This document shows positions 1 through 11,591 of a DNA stretch of 64,000 nucleotides, one piece after another (position 1 is the first letter of the stretch; every line of letters starts with the position of its first letter). A model generated the notes under the pieces. It was not told where the DNA came from. It made no database searches and saw only the letters and a list, made by a program, of their open reading frames with translations. The DNA is from Rosa chinensis. Lineage: Eukaryota > Streptophyta > Magnoliopsida > Rosales > Rosaceae. Location: positions 186,001 to 250,000 of the forward strand of contig NC_037090.1 in assembly GCF_002994745.2 (NCBI RefSeq), written 5' to 3'. Both the position numbers and the translations under genes were made by a program.

Positions 1-332
1 AGTTTGGTGACATCATGGTTAATCATATGTGAGCAACTGAGCAATAATTGTATAGTGACTGCAACTTAAAGTACTTGTACTGAAATATTACTTTAGTTTG
101 CTGATCAAAACCCTGCTGGAGCTCCTAGGGAGAAAAAACTATGTTTACATCAAAATCCTATCAAGCAACTGTAAATCATTATTGATTTAATTGGTAAATA
201 TCATTCCTGTTCAGATATTGCTGTAATTGTTCTGTTCCACATCACTATGGCTATATTTTTCTGTACCAAGTCTTTGTTCAACATTATGTTGACCGTTATT
301 GTTTTATTATTTTTTTGTTGGTTTTTTTGTAG

Positions 333-1379
333 ACCAAATGGTGTCCTGCTCCAGGCTGTGATTATGCTATAGATTTTATTGTTGGTAGTGGAAGCTATGA
401 TGTTACTTGCCGCTGTTCATATAGCTTTTGCTGGAACGTGAGTGTCTCTGAATTTCTCTAAGACAAACTTCTTCACTGATTATAGATAGTGAATTGCATG
501 TCTGTGCTCATCAATTACCCATGGATAGGGGATGCCAGAAATCTCCAAAAATTAGAATGTCAAATAAGATAAGGATATATCAGATAAACTTCTTCACTGG
601 ATTTGTATCACTTTTTTCTCTGTATCAATCTCCAAAAATTAGAATGTCAAATAAGATAAGGATATATCAGATAAAATGCATGCTTGGATATCAATTCCTT
701 GAAAAATACTTGCCAAATAGTTAGCTGCCTATAGATTTGTAGTATCTGGGCTTTGTGGCATTTACATATTGTGAATTTGACTTTGCAGTGTACTGAAGAA
801 GCTCATCGCCCCGTTGATTGTGGCACAGTGGCCAAATGGATATTGAAGAACAGTGCCGAATCTGAAAATATGAATTGGTATGGAATATCTTAGTTATTGA
901 TAGGAAAGTAAAATTATAAAGTACGAAGAAAGTTATTTAGATGTGAACGTTGGACTTCCTTGGGCGATGTGATTGCTGAGATGATAACCTATGTGCAGAT
1001 ATAAAGCAGTTGCATGGCCCAAGATGTGCCATGATAATTGTGCTGGCCTGTCTACCCTTGTCCACCTGGATATATATACTTTGATTGTATTAGAGCATAA
1101 GAATGTAGTTTGTTAGATATTGCAGAAATGTCAAAATTAAACACTGAGTTTTTAATGATTCTATAAATTATTGAAGGGAGGGAAATATCTTAACAAAATC
1201 ATGATCTTTCATTTCTAGTATAAGTATTTTGCTGGGAACAATAGCAAAGAAAGATAGGTATTTGTCTGGGTTAATTACAGCAGTCATGAATTGAAAGATA
1301 ATATATGTTTCAAGATTCCTTCTGTTTTAAATGATTTATTATATTGATTGAAGAGTCTATCCAAAACCATCCTCAAGAA

Positions 1380-1422
<43 letters not shown>

Positions 1423-3926
1423 TGTATCAATCGGCACATGGAAATCAGAGGGCTGGTTGGTTCAATAAAAGTCTAAACTCCCCAACACATTATAAACAGT
1501 GGCTGCAAAAATCCTTTAGTTGTCTGTATTTATGTATAGGCCTCATTGCTAAGTTGTATGGCTGCTGGATTTCAGGATATTGGCTAATTCCAAGCCCTGC
1601 CCCAAGTGCAAACGACCCATTGAGAAAAACCAAGGCTGTATGCATATCACTTGCACACCACCTTGTAAATTTGAGTTTTGCTGGTAAGCATTTTTGCAAT
1701 GCGGTTACTTGCCTTTTGATTTCTGGTGTGCTTTGATTTTATAAAACAGTGTTTATCACCTTAGGCTCCTCATATTGTCTTCTAGATACACTATCTTGGT
1801 ATCTCAAAGCTGCATTGCATGTTATCATGCATCTTCTGTGAACTCTAATGCATTTGTGTACATGCTTTCAGGCTCTGTCTTGGTGCATGGTCAGAACATG
1901 GTGAAAGGACAGGTGGCTTTTATGCCTGTAACCGCTATGAGACAGCGAAGCAGGAGGGAGTGGTATGTTAATGTAGTTTGCAACTCTATTTTGATGGTTG
2001 AGGATTTTTCTCTTGTATTATTTCAGTCAGTGGCATTATTGATTGATTGTTGTGATATGGTTATTTGCAGTATGATGAGGCAGAGAAACGAAGAGAGATG
2101 GCCAAGAACTCTCTAGAGAGGTACACCCATTATTACGAAAGATGGGCTACCAATCAGTCGGTACGTACAAGTTTAATAGTTTAAAGCTGGTTAACTTTTA
2201 ACATAAGTTACCTGGTTTCTGTTGGCCTGATTTATTTGTGATTTGCATCACTCCTTGAGTCCTTGCCCTTGTTAATTAATATTTGTAGTCAGTGTATGCC
2301 ACCTTGTCCCTCCAATGAATGTGCCGACTTCCTAGTAGTTTTGATACTTCTGAAATAAAATAAGTTAAGGCAAGGCCTAAATTACTTTTTCTTTCTTCAC
2401 TGCAGTCCAGACAAAAAGCACTAGCAGACTTGCAGCAGATGCAGACTGTGCATGTAAGTAAACATTTTATTCTCAGGTCTTTCTTAATTGATGAAACTGA
2501 TCCTTAAGAGCGTCTGGTTTCCTGAAATTCAGGGACTGGTCTTTTTTTTGCCATGTTCTCAAATTGAAGTGCTGTTGTAGTTTAGTTTCTTTAATATTTC
2601 TCTTCGTTTTGGTTGAGTGGATTTCTTATCTACTGTTCTGTACATCATTTAAAAAAGAATATCATTGATTTGAATCTAGTTGTGGTTTGTTGACTTTGTT
2701 CCAGATCTCATATGATATGTGTAGAATGTCGTACCTTCCATATTATAGCAGTCTTGTTTTTTGTCCCCAACTGTTTGTTGGTTTTCTTTCAACTTATTTT
2801 CATTGTTTGTGCTATTGTAGCTTGAGAAGCTGAGCGACATCCAGTGCCAACCTGAGTCACAGTTGAAGTTCATTACAGAGGCCTGGTTACAGGTAAATCA
2901 CAAGTTATTTTTCAACTCAGTACATATTGCTTTTCCTTCTTAAATTTTCTCTGTTTGCAGATAGTTGAGTGTAGGCGAGTACTGAAATGGACATATGCCT
3001 ATGGATATTATTTACCTGAGCACGAACATGCCAAGAGACAGTTCTTTGAATACTTGCAAGGTATGTCATTTTCCCATACTTCTGAGGGGAGTCAGTGCAT
3101 CCTGTTGCTTTGTTCTAACTAGCATCCGCCTGTGCAGGTGAGGCCGAGTCTGGGTTGGAACGACTTCATCAATGTGCAGAAAAGGAGCTGCAAGTTTATC
3201 TCAATGAAGAGGACCCACCAAAAGATTTTAATGAGTTTCGCACAAAACTTGCTGGATTGACCAGGTATTATTAACTTTGAGGTTACATATTCTGAGTTGA
3301 TTACAAGGACTCATCTAAGAGATAATTAGCTAAAATTTAGGGTAGTTAACTGCCACCCTCCAGAAAGCGGTTACGAGATGGAGGAAATAGTGGAGTAGAT
3401 GGTTGGCAACTTGATAAAGTGAAGCAAGACTGTACTTGCAAATTCTTGTCATGTTTGTCATATGCAATGAGATATTCTCCACTTCATTTCTTGACTCATG
3501 CTACTCCATTGGCTTATTGGAGTTAATTTGACATTTTTTTTTCCAAGAGATTATCTGATTAGTTCACTTCTATTTCTGTGTGCATATTGACATACTTGGA
3601 ATAGTATAGCTTTTCTACTTATTGATGTATTGTTCATCTTCAATGAAAACAGCGTGACACGAAACTACTTTGAAAATTTAGTTCGAGCTCTGGAGAATGG
3701 TCTGTCAGATGTGGACTCCATTGGTGCAAGCAGCAAGACGGCAAACTCAAAGAGTTTGGGAGGTGCAAGCAGCAAGGGAAGAGGTGGGAGGGGCAAGGCT
3801 ACAACATCCAGGTCAAGTAGCTCCAATAGAAATATTGATGATTCAGTCCACTGGTCCTGTGAACATTGCACCTTTGCAAATGTGAGGTCAGCCACTGTCT
3901 GCCAGATGTGCCAACAACGCCGGTAG
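333..3926 (+). CDS. ARI8: ARIADNE-type RBR E3 ubiquitin ligase, 5' part outside the window
   Basis: Ten phase-consistent exons: 333-437, 789-877, 1576-1683, 1872-1962, 2071-2160, 2406-2453, 2821-2892, 2961-3060, 3138-3264, 3653-3926. RBR ligases take ubiquitin from an E2 onto a RING2 cysteine and then pass it to the substrate. The window shows the end of the IBR ([25 protein letters not shown]), then RING2 ([19 protein letters not shown]...FCWLCLGAW; the catalytic Cys is the one in QGCMHI, codon 1637-1639). A helical Ariadne domain follows ([35 protein letters not shown]). The protein ends in a RanBP2-type zinc finger ([20 protein letters not shown]), which I recall from Arabidopsis ARI7/ARI8. 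RING1 and the start codon must lie to the left. The paralogue (ARI7 or ARI8) is a best guess; the family is certain. The 3' UTR probably runs to about 4250, converging with the next gene. Confidence 0.93.
540..675. repeat. 49-bp direct duplication in an ARIADNE intron
   Basis: The sequence 540-588 recurs at 627-675 (offset 87) with no mismatch that I can see. A shorter stretch around ACTTCTTCACTG also occurs at about 467 and 587. It lies wholly in the intron between exons 333-437 and 789-877, so it does not affect coding. Confidence 0.9.
1387..1420. repeat. (CT)n microsatellite
   Basis: An uninterrupted CT run of about 17 units in the intron before the RING2 exon. Simple repeat, probably length-polymorphic. 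Confidence 0.95.
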
Positions 3927-4790
3927 GTCAAATTTGTTATGCAAATTGACCTACCTGGATGTGGGGGCCTTGGTTTATTGCCTATTTGGCTGGCTTGTTG
4001 CAGCGAAGTATCAGCCTAGTGGGCTGGTTGGGAGGAAGAGATTTGCCATCACTCATGTTTGGAATTATAAATGCAAGGACAAATCAGAAATAAGGAATGG
4101 TCCGGGGAAGCAGAGGAGAAGACACTTACTATGTGCGTCTTTTGTTATTGAAATATGAGCGGTATATAGTTCCTGCTGTTTGTCTATCTTATCTGTGCCT
4201 GTCTTCACGCAAATGTAATTTAATGTAATTGTTCTTAATTAATTAGTTGCTGATGAAATTTTAGCAAGTTTGAAGCTTCATGTGGGGTTGTAAGAGTAAA
4301 CTAGTTGGGGGACAATATACTGAATTGGCCCCTGCATAGATGAAATAATTATGTATTTCCTTTAAGATGATATATACGAATTCCTTTCTATCACCAGAAA
4401 ACTGGGAACACTAGGTTATTTGGGATGTAAATTGACTGGTCATCTAGATTTTGTACCATAATGTCAAAACTAGCCCCATGGGAAAATTTTGGCTAAAAAT
4501 GTTTAGTAGTGAATTTGTTATGACTGGTGAGCTATGAAACTTTCTATAAAAATGTTTAGTAGTTAATTTGTTACTAACATAAAACTTTCTCATAAAAAAC
4601 ACTCGAGGGTTTAACTCCAGGTGCCTGTATAAATTCTGATCACAGGGACACAAAAACCAACCTATTCTGATCACAGGGACACACAAAAACCAACCAAACT
4701 AAAACCATCAGACTATCCCACACCTTGAATCAAAGTAATGAATCGATCAGAAAAGAGGAAAGAAAAAACTAATGCAACTGATTCTAGAAT
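3927..4790. other. Convergent 3' ends with two small local duplications
   Basis: This gap holds the 3' UTRs of the ARIADNE gene (+) and GCP2 (-). Two short direct repeats are visible: AAAAATGTTTAGTAGT(G/T)AATTTGTTA at about 4495 and 4547, and CTGATCACAGGGACACA at about 4637 and 4667. No gene is seen. Confidence 0.75.
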
Positions 4791-7700
4791 TCATTGATCA
4801 TTTCCAATGCCCAAAATCCACTGTGCGAGATGAGTCAAATACGGTTCTGCTTGGGAGCTGCTGCTCAGTATTGGTGCTAGGCTCTGAAGCTCTGCATTGA
4901 ACTCCCTCTCGAATTTGCTGCAACATAGGATTTACAGAGGGTTAGAGAGTAACAGAGACCGGTGTCACCGTGTGTAATCCACAGACACTTCAAACTTACA
5001 GAATAGCATCAGTAAAATTTGTGTTGCTGGAGTTTATTGATAGTGCCTGACATCGGCTCCGTGATTTGGACTGCTTAGGTTTCTCTGACACAAGTGAACT
5101 AATCAACCATTGAGTTGCTGAAGCATATTGTAGGCAAAGTGATTTCAGCCTCTCCACCTTCTGCATTTCAGAGATTTCACTATTCAGAAAAACACAACCC
5201 GAGTAGTGAGCATACGATCCAAATTTCTAAGAGGATGTAATCCCAAACATGTCTTGATCTATTCATCCATGATTTGTAACATTTGGGATTTATAGAGGAT
5301 AAACATTAATATTCAGATTCTGATCCAAAATCTACTTTGGTGAGGACACAAAAGAATATTCTATGGTCAAATCCTTGGTAGTTTAATGAGATACAGAAAA
5401 AATTGAGAAAGCTTGAAAGTCAAATTCTCTAAGGTGCTTAAACCCAATTTTAAGGACTTAGTAACATTATATAGTTGAACTGATTGGTTAGACCATTGCA
5501 GTCTACATAAAGATTTAATTGTAGAAAAGAAGAAAACACAGTCCACATGGATTTCATACAATCTTTATCATATAGTTATTTATGGCTATTGATAAATCTA
5601 AATTCCTCTAAATCATTGCATGCAAATGGAGCATAAGGTTTTATGGAAGATGCTCACACTTATTTAAAGTACAACTTAGCTTTTTTGGCAGTCTCCTAGA
5701 AAGATTTATTCAACACTCTGCATGTCTCCTTGGCCTCAGATATATCCGGTCATTTTTCTCCCTTCCTTGTGGATTTTCTGTATTCAAAATTGTCCACTCT
5801 TTCCACTTGAAGGGATCTACTCTCCAACCTCTTCTATGATAATTTCCTCTACTCTAAATTTCTAGCTATTATGCATGTAAATCATATGAAAAAGCACACA
5901 CCTTGAGAAATTCAGGCAAAAGAAGCAAACACCCTCTCAAGCACTTGTCAAGGAAGAAGTCATGGTGTTGGATAACCTATATCAGGAAGAGCCTTGTAAG
6001 ACTAAAATGAGCTTCCCTCTATTTCTTTCCTTTTTCTTTGTGTCAAATGAAGAAATACAATTTCTATAAAAGAGAAAGACAGACCTCATCTATGCTCTTT
6101 GCAGTCTGAAGCCTATTATGCATCACATGCCAATTGGGTTCAAGAACCTGTAAACAAGTTCAGTTGTGAAAAGCACACAGCCAAATTTCATTCTAGGAAA
6201 AAATATATTTCAGAATATGTAGAAACAAAAATGCAAAGATTTTCATCTGTTTCCTCCTAGGTCAGAGGGTGCAGGTGTCAATCGCAAGCATAGCCAGGTA
6301 TCAGATTCAACTATTACCATGCTCTGTTGTGTTGACAAGGGAAAAACAAAGAAAGCGAACCAATAAAAAGCAAAGGGAAGAAAAAAAAAAAAAAAAAGAA
6401 AGAAAACGACTAAGCAAAATACTTGGATATAGCAAAAAGAAACACTACACTACAGCTAAAGCATGACAAAGGCATCCCAAAATGAAAAAATATGTGGTGA
6501 GAGGGGGAGCAATTAAGAAAGTAAAAACCTGCCTCAAAGGTTAGATAGTGTAGAAGACTATTAATAAATTTAAGCATGCTCCGACAGAGGAGAGATGATC
6601 TGCCGATAGCACTTCCACGCATGTTCAGGGCACGAACTCCCTGCAAATACATACTTCCACTCAATTAAGCACAGAAATGAGGCTACATGACCTGGCTACA
6701 TATCATAAGTATGGAATCTAGTCCATACCTGATGCACTTGCCACGCCCCACACAGTTGGCGTTCTACATGCTTACAGTGGAAAAGGGAGCGGAAAATCAA
6801 CTGATACTTTGTTAGGGCTTTCTTAGAGATCACTATAGACAATGGCCACCTAACCTGAAAATATTCCTCAAACAGTCAGACAAATCAAAGAGAAATGGGG
6901 CAAGATCATGGTGCAGGGTGATATCAAACAGCATCACATTCTAATTTTCAAAAGCAAGCTCCATGGAGAAAATTGCAACCATGAATATCCTCCCAAATAT
7001 ACATCATGCATCATGTAAAGTAATAAAAAAAAATTCCCATCTAGTGCGTTACTTTAGATAAAAGTTCTCACATAATCTGTCAGCAGACCTTATAATTCAA
7101 AGAAAATGTCTCAAGTCCAGTTAAGCTCAGCGGTTCCTCAAGATCATTATCATCAAGAACATTCCTGCTCTTTTCACGATCTTTAAGTGTCCCTAGTCTT
7201 CTAAGCAAAGAAGACGTTTCCTGACGCAAAATGGCAAAAGGTATTAATACCAGATCTTATCCATGCTTTTCACATAGAAGCAAAACTTTCGAGCTGTTTA
7301 CCACACAACATGTTAAGTCCTCATGGCAGGGATCTGCTGCAGCTGCTGTAGTTCGCAAAGCAAGGTCTAATAGAGACTATTTAGCCAACAAAAAGTAAAT
7401 ACATCACTTATCTCCAACAGTGAAAATAAAACAGTATGTGCCTGATACGGCTATTGATGAAGATGAAAAACGTACTTGCAGTTTCTCCACAGAAATGTCG
7501 TCAAGCTTTTTCATAAGCTCATCCCGAGCAATATCCATAAAATGAACTAAAAAGTCACCCTGTAATAAACATCAGGGTTATCTAATTGATTTGAATAACA
7601 TTTATATTGTATGAATAACTTGAGAGAAAACATTCTACTAAATAACCACATGGTAGAATAAATTAAACATCACAAAATCCTTTATAATAACCAGGTACTG

Positions 7701-10688
7701 CCTCTGAGATCTAGACCTGAAAACCAACCATGCTAGTGCTTGACCGAGCTAATACCCAAGTGTTCAAAATGACCAACCACGATGTATAGTGACAGAAACA
7801 TACACATGCTCACTTATTCCCATGGAATATTTAGTAAACACAGACCTAGCACCTGACCTGATATAGATGACTGAAGCTTTCCAATCTCAATGGCAGATGA
7901 AGCATAAATATTCAAACTAAAACATATTGCATAATCCTTAATCTACTTCCAAGTTCACTGGTCATACAGCAGTATACCTGATCAAGAAGAAGATAGTGCT
8001 TTATAGATCGTAGCTTTCCCATCAGATCATACTACACAGACAAAAAAAAAAAGATAAAAAACAAAAAGGGAAGATTAGACAACAAGGTAAACAATTGCTA
8101 TGAAATCATGAATTTATTCATATAAGAACCAAAAAGGATGATAACATATGCACAGAAAAGTATTTATGATGACTGAGCCTCACCTTTTCTTTGATAAGAT
8201 TTAAGAGCTCGCTGCTTGCAAAGTCATAAGCAGATTTTATACATTCGATATAACGATGATTTGATCCAAAGCTCATCAATTTTGAATTTTCAGATACAGG
8301 GACCTAATCATACAATCCAGTCACTGACAGATACTAACGGCACCACAAGGGAGGTGAAGGATTGTACAAAAAAAAGATAATATTGTACAAATGTACAGGA
8401 TAAACCATAGTGGAACCTGAACATGGTGCCCGCATTCTCTCATGACATTTAGATACTTTCCGGTGATCAAAATTGTTCCAGCAATATTTGCAAGAAAGCT
8501 AGGAATTCCATCCTTAAGGCTGTAACGTTGCCTCCAATACTTGGCATCATAATCTTGAGTGAGGCTTTCCTGTAACACATTAAGCACAAGGCTTTTGATG
8601 GGATTGCACTCATATAGCTCTTCAATTATATATATCAGAGAATGCACTATAAAATTTATAATTGTAAGGGTAGACAATACCTTTTGCAGAGATTTGTTCT
8701 CAGCAATGAAAAATTCACCATAAGGATCATCAATGACTCCTTCATAGACCCACCTATAAGAAGTTTCATTTCCAAACATTGAGATCAAATAAAGTATCCT
8801 TCAGATACAGTAAAATGATAAATCCAAGTCACAAGAGCTTATAGGATTGGATATATAAAAAGAAGAGATATAAATGATACTCAAGAAAAAAGTTGCATGC
8901 ACCCGCAAACACAATACTCTGCAGAGATCTAATTTGGGTCTGAAACATGTCTTCCTCAAGCACAATTGCCCATAGCCTCTATCCAAAACCTCATCCCTCA
9001 TTCCCCCAAACAAATAAAGAAAAAGATGAATAAATAGATAAAGAAGAGAAATGAAAACAGTCATGGAGCAAAATGAACTGCAGTTTGTCTAGTGCTAGTT
9101 CCAATATAGTACCAGAAGAACAAAGAAAGAACTTAACTTATGGAAGCATTTTAAGCTTATGTAGTTTTAACTAGAGATGTTTGATAGGATGGCATGTATA
9201 AGACACTGCCAGGGGAAGTTGCAATTCCCACAACAAAGAATAGTAGACATTCCAGAAGAGTACCTCTCTAATATACCCAGGTAGGCATTGCTAGCACATT
9301 CAGCCATCTTTTCTAGCAATGACCTTACAGCAGTATCACCAGCCATGGCCTTAGCCTGGATATTTCAAAAAGCCATATTAGTATGAAGTAGCAATTCAAA
9401 AAAGAAGAGAGAGAGAGTGTGTGTGTGCGCTTTTTACTTCCCAAAGAAGCAGCCAAAAGTTATGCAATTACTATTATCCAAACAAGTATTAGGTAACATA
9501 AAGATAAGGATTAACCTGACTCTGCACAAGGTTAAGAACTGCAGAACCTACAAAATTATTAGCTGAAGCTTTCTGTATTACAGTGGATAGTGCTTGCATA
9601 GATCCCATCATTGGCTGAAACACACAGTAGAGAAATTACTCAGTTTTGATAAAGGAAAAAAGAAAAGAAAAGGGAACCCTTAAAGTGGTTAAATTTGTCT
9701 AAGAAAAGCTCATGCCTGGCAGTAATACCACAAGCCTTGTAAGGAGAGTCTTCCAAGTCGAAATTGGTGTTCAAGCTGTGCCACCATAGCCTGGTAATCC
9801 TAATAAAGAGTAAAAGGGAGGAGGAGGTCACTCATTCTAGAATCAAATATGAAAACACCTTAAAGAGTGATGAAAAAGGAATATGAAGAAAAAAAGGAAA
9901 GAAAATGGTTACTAGGAGGAGGGCCCTGAGCGCAGCAGCAAAGGCATGATTAACTAAACCATTCTTGAACTGAGATCTTGATTCAACAAACTGATTGATG
10001 AGCATGAAGCTCTCGCACAGAGGAAACACCCGTTTGGCCAATTCCTGAAGAAGCATTTTCGTTTCAGTTAAAGATGAAGAATAATGTCCAAGTTGTGATT
10101 GATAGATGATATGATACCTGAAGAGCTAAATCCATGGAGGCATCAACTTGAAAGGTGAAATCATCCTCCCTTGCGCGGACTCGTTTGATGGAAATGTAGC
10201 GCCCTTGGATGCCAACCATGGCGGACAAGAGGTCATCGATGACCATCAGTTCCTAGTTCATCATCATCATCATCAGCACCGAAACTGAAACTAGTTGAAA
10301 ATTCGAAAATTGAAACTTAGGTTCATCTATCTCACCTGAACAGCAGCATTGTAACAACCAATGGCATCTTGGAACCCCAGACTGCAAATTCCAAAAGGAA
10401 GAGGTGACAGACAAGAAGAAGAAGAAGAAGATATGAACTGATAAAGGAGAAATGATATTAGACTTACGTATGGGAATCCTTGATATCGGCGGCGGCGAAT
10501 CGCGACGTCGTTTTGGTTTCCTGGACAAACCGAACGGCAATTTCAAAATGGAGAGTAAAGGAGGAGGTTGAGGTTAAAGTAAAAAGAAGATGAGGAGGAG
10601 GAACCTGATGGAAGCGGCCGGTGAGGAACGGCCTCTCGGAGTTCCAACGAGGAGTTGAAGGGCATGAAATTGAACTATTGATCTCCAT
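4791..10688 (-). CDS. GCP2: Gamma-tubulin complex component 2
   Basis: Twenty-one exons (high to low): 10605-10688, 10468-10520, 10336-10381, 10118-10252, 9913-10044, 9716-9799, 9516-9614, 9264-9355, 8681-8753, 8417-8569, 8184-8303, 7978-8031, 7476-7559, 7302-7376, 7089-7220, 6729-6854, 6533-6640, 6085-6147, 5902-5976, 5000-5160, 4791-4917; 691 codons, close to the Arabidopsis protein. GCP2 (Spc97 family) pairs with GCP3 in the gamma-tubulin small complex that nucleates microtubules. Marker sequences in order: TPRWNSERPFLTGRFHQ, VIDDLLSAMVGIQGRYISIK (start of the GRIP1 region), FVESRSQFKNGLVNHAFAAA, WVYEGVIDDPYGEFFIAE, YLNVMRECGHHVQVPV, then the GRIP2 region (LLCRSMLKFINSLLHYLTFE, VLEPNWHVMH) and a C-terminal AQWILGIGND. 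Introns 6 (9615-9715) and 17 (6148-6532) start with GC, not GT; the reading frame requires this. The start is the first in-frame ATG before the conserved TPRWN motif. Confidence 0.95.
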
Positions 10689-11330
10689 CGGAAACCCTTT
10701 TTCCTTCCGCCAACACTGAAAAGTGAGTGACGCGCGCGCACACACACACTCTCTGTCTCTCTTCTCTAAAATCTACTTGGGTCGGCCGAGAACCACTATT
10801 CCCCCATTTTCATTTCTTACTCCTTACTTTTTTTGACTACTTCCGGTTTCATTTTCAACTTTCAAGCGAGTAAGAGAAATGAGGGGTTGCGCGCGGTAAT
10901 GCCTCTTTGATTATTTGATTTCACACACAATTACACATATAATTTTTAGGTCTTATACCATCACATTTCAAATTTAACCAAAAAAAAAAAAAAAAGAGAC
11001 CTAAGAACAAAATCCAACTTTTTACACAAACCATTAGCATATTCGCCAACACAACATATTTTCTTTGACATTAAAGAAAAGTTACACCAGCTCATATTTC
11101 CGAAAAAAAAAAGTTACAGAATTTGTTAGGAAAAAATAATAAATATTTTTTTACTGTAAAACGTCACAGTGAACATGCAGCTATGCTAACTTTCAATTTC
11201 TTAATTCCTAGACGTTGGCTGCTTCAATCTTCAAACTTTGGCAAATCAACAGAGCAGAGTTCTTCCGGTTGTTTTGTTTGGCCACTTTGTAGGTTAAAGG
11301 CAAGTCCGTCTGCATGAAATGCGTCCTACA
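10689..11330. other. GCP2 leader/promoter and intergenic DNA
   Basis: GCP2 is read leftward from 10688, so its promoter lies here. A CA/CT-rich stretch sits at about 10738-10762, and a 15-A run at about 10980. No open frame resembles a known protein. Confidence 0.6.
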
Positions 11331-11527
11331 CACTGGCGGACCGAGGGGGGGGCAAGTGGGGGCTCACGCACCCACTCATATTTTGTACACAATGTATTTA
11401 ATTGTTATATATATGCATATTTTGTCTTCTCTTTAATATATATGCCCCCACTTTAACCTTTAACAATTATATATATATATATAGTTGGGTCCGCCCCCAT
11501 AGAAAACAAAAGCTGGGTCCGCCAGTG
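11331..11527. mobile_element. Short non-autonomous hAT-like element (MITE)
   Basis: The ends form terminal inverted repeats: CACTGGCGGACC at the left and GGTCCGCCAGTG at the right, 12 bp perfect. The hexamer CCTACA abuts both ends (11325-11330 and 11528-11533), like a target-site duplication. Ends of the type CA(C/G)TGGCGGA resemble Tip100-like hAT elements, but hAT duplications are normally 8 bp, so the superfamily is tentative. The 197-bp body is AT-rich with a G-run near the left end and no coding capacity. It lies just downstream of the metallophosphoesterase stop codon. Confidence 0.65.
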
Positions 11528-11591
11528 CCTACACATTCAGGTTTACACAACATTTCAACAATGCTGCTCTCTGCAACGTCCCTGCATTTTA

